From positions 1-46,735 of the forward strand of contig CAXBNF010000021.1 of NCBI GenBank assembly GCA_963977065.1: a stretch of 46,735 bases of DNA. The letters run 5' to 3'. The position numbers and the translations under genes are program-made. Positions 41,962-46,735 of this stretch are shown one piece after another. Positions within the stretch are counted from its first letter, which is position 1. Every line of letters begins with the position of its first letter. Under the pieces are notes generated by a model, which was not told where the DNA came from, made no database searches, and saw only the letters and a program-made list of their open reading frames with translations. Origin of the DNA: Planktosalinus sp963977065 (GTDB lineage Bacteria > Bacteroidota > Bacteroidia > Flavobacteriales > Flavobacteriaceae).

Positions 41962-42612
41962 ATGGGTACTTTAAGCATCATCACGATTGTCATTATAGCA
42001 GCAAATGTTATTATTTCCCTCAAAGGATTTAATGACTATTCCTTTTTTGAAAAATACAAATTCAATATTGCTTCTATTCAGAGAGGTGACTATTTTAGAT
42101 TCTTTTCCTCTGCATTTTTGCATGTTGATATGATGCATTTGCTTTTTAATATGTTAACACTCTATTTCTTTGCAGAGGTTGTCATTTTGAGTTTAGGTCA
42201 AACTTCTTTTTTAATTATTTATGTAGCTAGTATCCTTGCGGGAAATTTCTTGTCCTATTATTTTCATAAAAATGAGGCTCATTATACTGCTGTTGGAGCC
42301 AGTGGTGGAGTCGTTGGAATATTGTATTCTGCGATTCTTTTTTATCCAGACATGCCGTTGTATTTATTTTTTATTCCCATTCCCATTCCGGCTTGGGTGA
42401 TTGGTATTGGTTATTTGTTGTATTCTATTTATGGAATGAAAAAGCGCCTGGGTAACATTGGTCATGATGCTCATTTTGGGGGTGCCATTGCCGGTTATGT
42501 ATTGACTCTTTTATTTGTACCCGATTTATTCTCCACTCAACTGTGGATTATCGTCTTACTGGCTGTGCCCATCATTTTACTTTTTTTAATGCAAAAAGCG
42601 GGAAAATTATAA
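41962..42612 (+). CDS. Rhomboid-family intramembrane serine protease
   Basis: A 216-residue polytopic membrane protein with about six helices. The catalytic Ser114 is in VGASGGVVG. The partner His is in HDAHFGGAIAGY (most likely His171), and the helix-2 region FLHVDMMHLLFNMLTLYFFAEVV (about 52-74) carries the conserved His and Asn of the oxyanion hole. This set is complete, so active proteolysis within the inner membrane is expected; substrates are unknown. The SIMPL-domain gene follows 49 bp downstream on the same strand, perhaps in one transcript. A near-consensus box (TATTTTCG, 41929-41936) precedes it. Confidence 0.92.
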   Translation: MGTLSIITIVIIAANVIISLKGFNDYSFFEKYKFNIASIQRGDYFRFFSSAFLHVDMMHLLFNMLTLYFFAEVVILSLGQTSFLIIYVASILAGNFLSYYFHKNEAHYTAVGASGGVVGILYSAILFYPDMPLYLFFIPIPIPAWVIGIGYLLYSIYGMKKRLGNIGHDAHFGGAIAGYVLTLLFVPDLFSTQLWIIVLLAVPIILLFLMQKAGKL

Positions 42613-42661
42613 AATGGTATAGCAATTGTAAGTTAGTTTAAATAAAAAACAAAACTAAATC

Positions 42662-43342
42662 ATGAAAAAATTAATTCCTGTACTTTTAGTACTCTTATCA
42701 TTTCAAATTATGGCTCAAGAAAAACTACAATCCATTGTTAATGTAACCGGAGAGGGAATTGTTACCGTCGTTCCAGACCAAGTGACCATTAGTATGTCTG
42801 TTGAAAACACGGGGGATGATGTCATTGCTCTCAAATCGCTGAACGATAAAACAGTTGATGCCGTTTTGAATCACATCAAACAAAGTGGTGTGGAAGCAAA
42901 GGATATTCAAACGCAATATGTGTCTTTAAACAAACGATATGATTACAATACAAAGACATATAGTTTTCACGCAAAGCAAACAATTACTGTATTGTTGAGG
43001 GATTTAAAAAAATATGACCCTTTGGTATCAGGTTTGGTTCAAAGAGGGATCAATAGTATTGATGGAATTACTTTTGGTTCTTCAAAAGCAGAGGAATTGA
43101 AGTCACAAGCACGTAAAAATGCAATTGCCAATGCAAAGATGAAAGCACAGGAATATGCCGGTGTTTTAAATCAAAAAATTGGAAAAGCCATTCAAATAAG
43201 TGAACAAGGAAATTACAATCCTCCCATGCCCTTGTATCGTTCTGAGGCTGTAATGATGAGTGATAGCGGCGGTGGTGAAACGCTCGCTGTGGGTGAAATG
43301 GAAATGAAAGTTAAAATTCAGGTGGTATTTGAGCTACAATAA
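42662..43342 (+). CDS. SIMPL-domain (DUF541) exported protein
   Basis: A 226-residue protein with a signal peptide (MKKLIPVLLVLLSFQIMAQ). The SIMPL/DUF541 pattern fills the rest: SIVNVTGEGIVTVVPDQVTISMSVENTG (about 23-50), VDAVLNHIKQSGVEAKDIQTQYVSLNKRYDYN, HAKQTITVLLRDLKKYDPLVSGLVQRGINSIDGITFGSS, and ARKNAIANAKMKAQEYAGVLNQKIGKAIQISE. These proteins assemble into periplasmic rings in some species; the function is unknown. It ends shortly before a repeat element and a bidirectional terminator. Confidence 0.93.
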   Translation: MKKLIPVLLVLLSFQIMAQEKLQSIVNVTGEGIVTVVPDQVTISMSVENTGDDVIALKSLNDKTVDAVLNHIKQSGVEAKDIQTQYVSLNKRYDYNTKTYSFHAKQTITVLLRDLKKYDPLVSGLVQRGINSIDGITFGSSKAEELKSQARKNAIANAKMKAQEYAGVLNQKIGKAIQISEQGNYNPPMPLYRSEAVMMSDSGGGETLAVGEMEMKVKIQVVFELQ

Positions 43343-43385
43343 AACAGCCAAACTTTAGTACACCACAAAATTCAATTTCGTAGGG

Positions 43386-43457
43386 TTTTCCTCGATTTAT
43401 TTCCCCTCTCTAAAGGGTGAAATCGAGGAAAATAATACTCCCTTTAGGGTTGGGGCA
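43386..43457. repeat. Palindromic intergenic repeat, copy 2
   Basis: TTTTCCTCGATTT (43386-43398) pairs perfectly with AAATCGAGGAAAA (43420-43432). The loop region holds TAAAGGGTGAAAT and the right flank CCTTTAGGGTTGGGGCAAA, matching the copy at 7584-7676 while the stem arms differ in sequence. Confidence 0.75.
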
Positions 43458-43530
43458 AAGCTGATTTTCTGACAAATTAGTACTATTACAAAATTTTGTC
43501 GTGTACACTTAAACCAAACTTATAAAAAAA

Positions 43531-43560
43531 AGCCTCGTTGAAAATCAACGAGGTTTTATT
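43531..43560. terminator. Bidirectional terminator between SIMPL and TlpA genes
   Basis: CCTCGTTGA (43533-43541) pairs with TCAACGAGG (43545-43553). T-rich sequence follows on the plus strand, and eight A precede it (a T-tract on the minus strand). It serves both convergent genes. Confidence 0.9.
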
Positions 43561-43561
43561 T

Positions 43562-44680
43562 TTAAAGATTATCCAGGAGTTCTCCTACTTTTCGTCCCAA
43601 TGCTGGTCCCCGAAGGTTTTTTGCAACTATTTTACCGGTTTCATCAACAATAAAAGTTGCCGGAATGGAACGTACACCATATTCTCTGGCAATAGGGTCA
43701 TTCCAAAACTGTAAGTTTGAGACGTGGTACCAATCCATTTTATCATCTTCAATGGCTTTTAACCATTGCGCTCTTTGGTCTGGTCTGTCTAATGAAACAC
43801 TAATGATATTAAATCCTTTGTCTTTGTATTGGTTGTGCACCCTTACCACATTTGGGTTTTCAACACGACAGGGTCTGCACCATGAAGCCCAAAAGTCAAT
43901 AAGGGTTACTTTGCCAAGTGCATCTTGAAGCGAAATGATATTTCCATCGGGATCAGGGCCGGAAAATGGGGGTGCCATATTTCCCACATTGGCACCTTTT
44001 AGCGATTCCATATTTACTTTTACAAGTCGATAAAATACATTTTCCTTTAGGTTTGGGTCTCGCTTTTTTAAATAAGATTCGACTTCAGCCAGTGTGACTT
44101 CTTTTTTTGAAATCATTTCGTTAAGCATCATCATTGCGATGATTGAATTGGTATTTTTTTCAATAAACTCTTTTTTAAATACCTGTTCTTCATTGCTTAA
44201 AATTGCTGCTTCCGTTTGAAGTCTCACAATGTCCTGATTTGACATGTTGTTGCGGGCTTCATTCATGGCTTGTTGTATTTCCGTTTTTCGTTTGTCAAAC
44301 TCGAGAATGCGTTCCTTAAAAGAAGTAAAAAGTTCATTTTCTTTTCCTCCTGAAAAGTTGGTGCCATATAAATTGTTGTGGTCAAATTGGGCTTCAATAT
44401 TTTCATTTTCTATAAAGAACACAAGGGTTACATTGAGATTTCTGAAGTTGAGCAAACCCACTTCTGCATCTTTTGTTTTGTCAATCTCAAACGTAAAAGT
44501 CCCGTTTAAAACTTCAAGAGTATCTACATCATAAGGCTGATTGCTTTCATTAACTTTTTGAAAATACACCTTTGACTTATCTTCTGCACCCGGGATTGTA
44601 CCTGTAAAAGTGATTGTTTTTGAACTGTCCTGGCAGGACTGTAATAGGAGTACTAGTAGAAATAAACTTAAAAATCGCAT
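43562..44680 (-). CDS. DUF4369 / TlpA-like thiol-disulfide lipoprotein
   Basis: A 372-residue lipoprotein. The signal peptide ends in lipobox LLQSC (about residues 12-16), so it is tethered on the periplasmic side. A DUF4369 domain spans about 20-110 (ITFTGTIPGAEDKSKVYFQKV...DTLEVLNGTFTFEI), followed by a helical linker. A thioredoxin/AhpC-TSA-like domain occupies about 235-372, with the redox motif DFWASWCRPCRVEN (Cys pair near 266-269), the GFNIISVSLDRPDQRAQW segment, and cis-proline IPATFIVDETG. It likely reduces or shuffles disulfides in envelope proteins or cytochromes. The ATG at 44680 is chosen over the TTG at 44701, which overlaps the TACATTTG promoter box. Confidence 0.92.
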   Translation of the reverse strand: MRFLSLFLLVLLLQSCQDSSKTITFTGTIPGAEDKSKVYFQKVNESNQPYDVDTLEVLNGTFTFEIDKTKDAEVGLLNFRNLNVTLVFFIENENIEAQFDHNNLYGTNFSGGKENELFTSFKERILEFDKRKTEIQQAMNEARNNMSNQDIVRLQTEAAILSNEEQVFKKEFIEKNTNSIIAMMMLNEMISKKEVTLAEVESYLKKRDPNLKENVFYRLVKVNMESLKGANVGNMAPPFSGPDPDGNIISLQDALGKVTLIDFWASWCRPCRVENPNVVRVHNQYKDKGFNIISVSLDRPDQRAQWLKAIEDDKMDWYHVSNLQFWNDPIAREYGVRSIPATFIVDETGKIVAKNLRGPALGRKVGELLDNL

Positions 44681-44698
44681 AGGGAATGTTTTTTTTTG

Positions 44699-44706
44699 CA
44701 AATGTA
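44699..44706 (-). promoter_or_regulatory. -7 box TACATTTG of the TlpA-like gene
   Basis: The minus strand reads TACATTTG, an exact TAnnTTTG match, 18 bp before the ATG at 44680. It covers the alternative TTG start, which helps decide the start. Confidence 0.55.
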
Positions 44707-44782
44707 TTATACTCTGGATAAATTATTCTTAAAATACCGATAAAACTAAACTGAGGTTTTGATTAGCAGGAAATGACAGTTT

Positions 44783-45685
44783 TTATTCATCACTATTTTT
44801 AATACTTATTGTTTCAGATCTAAATTTATTTTTCCCAAAATCCAAGGTTCTGATGGGGAAAGGAATATTGATGTTATTTGAATTATAGGCTTTCTTAATG
44901 GCAAGAATTCCTTCACTTTGAGCCGTTAGTATGTCTTTTCTGTTTTTTACATTTGCCCAATATCTCACTACATAGTTAATGGAGCTGTCTCCAAACTGGG
45001 TATAAAAGAATTCAATTTCTTCATTGCCATTTTGCGTAAAATGTTCGGCTATGGCATCTACGGTTATTTTTTTAACTAATTCAAGGTCGCTCTCATAGCC
45101 CACCCCACATTCCACAAAAATTCTGGATCTGTTTGAACCACTGAAGTTTTTAAAAGGCGAATCAATGATTTTGGAATTTGGTATCACTACTGCATTGTTG
45201 TCTGCTTCAATGATAGTCACACTTCTGAGGTTGATATCCACTACTTGTCCTTCATAACTATTAGAGATAATCCAGTCGCCAATTTGGATATTGGGTAAAA
45301 ATGACAAAATAAATCCGGAAAATGTATTGTGTAAGGTGCCTTGAAGAGCTAAACCAATTGCAAGCCCCACAACACCGGCACCTGCCAATACAGAGGTTAA
45401 AACTTTGTCAAGATCAAGAATAGCGAGCGCTGTAAAAAAACCAATTACGACAATCACTATAAATGCAGTTCTTGCTACAATGGCTTTAATAGATTCTTGC
45501 CCGACTCTTTTTAACAGTAATTTTTTTATAAAATGACTGGTGTATTTTGCCACATACCAAAATGCTACAAAAATGAGAATAGCGAGAATAAAATTGGGGG
45601 TTTTTAGTATGATGGATTCTCCCCATCCAGCGAGTTTATCTACTACTTTTTGTAATGCAGAAGTGATGTCAAAATAGTTGGCCAT
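44783..45685 (-). CDS. Mechanosensitive channel, MscS family
   Basis: A 300-residue inner-membrane channel that opens under membrane tension during osmotic down-shock. Three hydrophobic helices lie at about 28-50, 66-90 and 93-125. The pore helix contains VLTSVLAGAGVVGLAIGLALQGTLHNTFSGFILSFL, with the alternating Gly/Ala packing typical of MscS TM3. The cytoplasmic beta domain follows with DWIISNSYEGQVVDINLRSVTII and VVIPNSKIIDSPFKNFS, then an alpha/beta vestibule. It starts 23 bp after the Dps gene on the same strand, so the two are probably co-transcribed. Confidence 0.93.
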   Translation of the reverse strand: MANYFDITSALQKVVDKLAGWGESIILKTPNFILAILIFVAFWYVAKYTSHFIKKLLLKRVGQESIKAIVARTAFIVIVVIGFFTALAILDLDKVLTSVLAGAGVVGLAIGLALQGTLHNTFSGFILSFLPNIQIGDWIISNSYEGQVVDINLRSVTIIEADNNAVVIPNSKIIDSPFKNFSGSNRSRIFVECGVGYESDLELVKKITVDAIAEHFTQNGNEEIEFFYTQFGDSSINYVVRYWANVKNRKDILTAQSEGILAIKKAYNSNNINIPFPIRTLDFGKNKFRSETISIKNSDE

Positions 45686-45708
45686 ACAGGAATGCTTGGT
45701 TTATTAGT

Positions 45709-46200
45709 TTAAGCTTTTGGGTGATTTTCAGTGGTTTTCATCCTCCAGGCGTCAAGCATCCATGTTGTTTTCTCAAGTTCTCTGATGTAAGCGCCTATTA
45801 AATCAATCGTTCCTTCATCTTTTGCCTGGTCTGCTGCTGCAATCACCTTTCTCATTTGTTTTAAAAGAAGTGCGTGGTCATCAATTAATGTGTCAATCAT
45901 TTGTACATCACTTAGGGATGCTTTGGACTCCTTAATATTTGATGCTTTTAAATATTCACTCAAATTGCTTGTGGGTTGGTATCTGAGGGTTAGAATGCGT
46001 TCTGCAATTTCATCTACTTTTAATTTGGTATCATCATACATCTCTTCAAATTTGAGGTGTAAATCAAAAAAACTTTTTCCCACGATATTCCAGTGAAAAT
46101 TACGTAATTTTTGATAATAAAGGTGAAAATCTGCCAAAAGAATATTTAATTCATTTACAGTGAGGTTGGTTTTTTCTTTATCTAAATTTAGAAAGTTCAT
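45709..46200 (-). CDS. dps: Dps-family ferritin-like DNA-protection protein
   Basis: A 163-residue ferritin-like protein that oxidises and stores iron using peroxide, protecting DNA. The ferroxidase ligands are spaced as in known Dps: His36 (RNFHWNIVG), His48 (FFDLHLKFEEMYDD), Asp63 and Glu67 (KVDEIAERI). Segments DHALLLKQMRKVIAAADQAKDEGTIDLIGAYIRELEKTTWML complete the four-helix bundle, so a dodecamer is expected. No positively charged N-terminal tail is present, so direct DNA binding may be weak. It is followed by the MscS channel gene 23 bp downstream. No clear TAnnTTTG box is seen upstream. Confidence 0.95.
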   Translation of the reverse strand: MNFLNLDKEKTNLTVNELNILLADFHLYYQKLRNFHWNIVGKSFFDLHLKFEEMYDDTKLKVDEIAERILTLRYQPTSNLSEYLKASNIKESKASLSDVQMIDTLIDDHALLLKQMRKVIAAADQAKDEGTIDLIGAYIRELEKTTWMLDAWRMKTTENHPKA

Positions 46201-46471
46201 ATCAAATTGGATTTTAAGTTATTAAAAACATAAAATTACATTCAATTTTAACATTTTGCAAGGCTTTTCAAGGGTTTAGTAGAACATTAACTTATCTAAG
46301 TATGCTTACTAATAATGGAATTGGGTATGATTTTTGGACTGAATGGGGTGTTCACTATGGTATTCTCTATGAGGGTTTAGGTGCACTTTTTAATTGACTT
46401 TGGTTATCGCCTTGGAGCCTTTTTTATTTTCTCCGAACGCTCAAACTTTGTTTGGGTTCTCCGTAAATAAA

Positions 46472-46502
46472 AAATGCTCCACAACTTTGTTGTGAAGCAT
46501 TT
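46472..46502 (-). terminator. Hairpin terminator downstream of the tRNA-Ser
   Basis: AAATGCT (46472-46478) pairs with AGCATTT (46496-46502), and CACAAC (46480-46485) with GTTGTG (46489-46494), with a single C/A mismatch between the two stems. On the minus strand it is followed by a T-rich tract, suiting a transcript that includes the tRNA-Ser. Confidence 0.75.
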
Positions 46503-46509
46503 AAATGTT

Positions 46510-46526
46510 GCGGAGAAAGAGGGATT
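46510..46526. repeat. Displaced copy of the tRNA-Ser 3' end
   Basis: GCGGAGAAAGAGGGATT occurs here and again at 46682-46698, where it covers the acceptor 3' strand and the 3' half of the T-stem of tRNA-Ser. The match stops at both edges, so this is a fragment and not a second tRNA gene. Confidence 0.85.
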
Positions 46527-46682
46527 AAATTTCCCATTTACTCGCGCTCTTTACAATAAAGCTAAATACTGCTAGCGCAGTATTTGGTCTTTTGTTTTTT
46601 ATCCATTTTTGAAAACTGCGTTTCCAACATTCCTAAAAAACAAAAGCCCACTATCTTTTCAGATATTGAGCTTTGCTCTAAG

Positions 46683-46735
46683 CGGAGAAAGAGGGATTCG
46701 AACCCCCGGAGGTGTGACCCTCAACAGTTTTCAAG
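46683..46735 (-). tRNA. tRNA-Ser (anticodon UGA), 3' part only
   Basis: The minus strand starts in the anticodon loop CTTGAAA (anticodon TGA) at the window edge. It continues with the stem ACTGT, a long serine-type variable arm (GAGG gtcaca CCTC), the T-arm GGGGGTTCGAATCCCTC and acceptor strand TTTCTCC with discriminator G. No CCA is encoded. The 5' half lies beyond the window. Confidence 0.93.

Larger units (their letters stand above)
46201..46682. other. Intergenic region between dps and tRNA-Ser with several hairpins
   Basis: No convincing gene in 482 bp. Hairpins visible are GAAC...GTTC with TCAAAC/GTTTGG (46435-46459), a terminator (46472-46502), and AAATACTGC/GCAGTATTT (46564-46572 with 46577-46585). 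A 17-bp copy of the tRNA-Ser 3' end lies at 46510-46526. A 31-codon open frame (46302-46397) is probably chance. Confidence 0.7.

Noticed and set aside
46302..46397. 31-codon open frame (MLTNNGIGYDFWTEWG...) between dps and tRNA-Ser
   Set aside because: A chance frame of this length is expected in DNA of this composition, and there is no promoter box or known small-protein pattern.

Overview
The window looks like chromosomal DNA of a Bacteroidota bacterium of the Flavobacteriia type. The reasons are AT-rich intergenic DNA, start codons without Shine-Dalgarno sequences, several copies of the Bacteroidota -7 promoter box TAnnTTTG directly upstream of start codons, two secreted nucleases ending in type IX secretion (T9SS) sorting domains, menaquinone genes, and lineage-typical families (DUF2911, DUF2853, DUF4369-TlpA, a CvfB-like S1 protein). 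I see no transposase, integrase, prophage, CRISPR array or rRNA. It reads as core genome with a few accessory neighbourhoods.

Layout. 1-5240: three minus-strand metabolic genes (saccharopine dehydrogenase-like, luciferase-like flavin oxidoreductase, lipoprotein amidohydrolase), then about 1 kb of non-coding, G-rich repeats. 5241-8868: a coiled-coil membrane protein, a mini-ferredoxin of the YjdI type, a DNA photolyase, an SDR that lacks its catalytic tyrosine, and an SRPBCC protein. The photolyase-SDR-SRPBCC group resembles light-stress clusters. 9027-14814: plus-strand DUF2911 protein, secreted endonuclease I, PepD dipeptidase and DnaK. A structured 3' element lies behind the first, and a sigma-54-like promoter lies before dnaK. 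14947-16427: LRR protein and alpha/beta hydrolase on the minus strand. 16469-22773: hotdog thioesterase, menF, menD, DUF2853, CvfB-like protein and a SulP transporter.

22770-34104 is minus strand: an M1-peptidase-like protein with a destroyed active site fused to a probable outer-membrane barrel, a T9SS-secreted EEP-family nuclease, a LOG protein, UvrA, a four-helix membrane protein, gamma-glutamyltransferase and ACP phosphodiesterase. 34244-35635 is glmM. 35694-40808 is the most interesting block: six minus-strand genes, tightly spaced or overlapping, built around egtB and egtD of ergothioneine biosynthesis. They also encode an alpha/beta-hydrolase/OsmC fusion, a DUF427 protein, an unrecognised 263-residue protein and a racemase-fold protein lacking one catalytic cysteine. 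A dyad-symmetric sequence sits in the presumed promoter. 40942-46200 holds a lipid acyltransferase, rhomboid protease, SIMPL protein, TlpA-like lipoprotein, MscS channel and Dps. The window ends inside a tRNA-Ser(UGA) gene whose 3' end is repeated 172 bp away.

Functionally, a recurrent theme is protection against light, oxidation and DNA damage (photolyase, UvrA, ergothioneine genes, OsmC, Dps, DnaK), next to menaquinone synthesis, nucleic-acid scavenging by secreted nucleases and envelope upkeep. All assignments come from reading the translated sequences and motifs; no database search was run.
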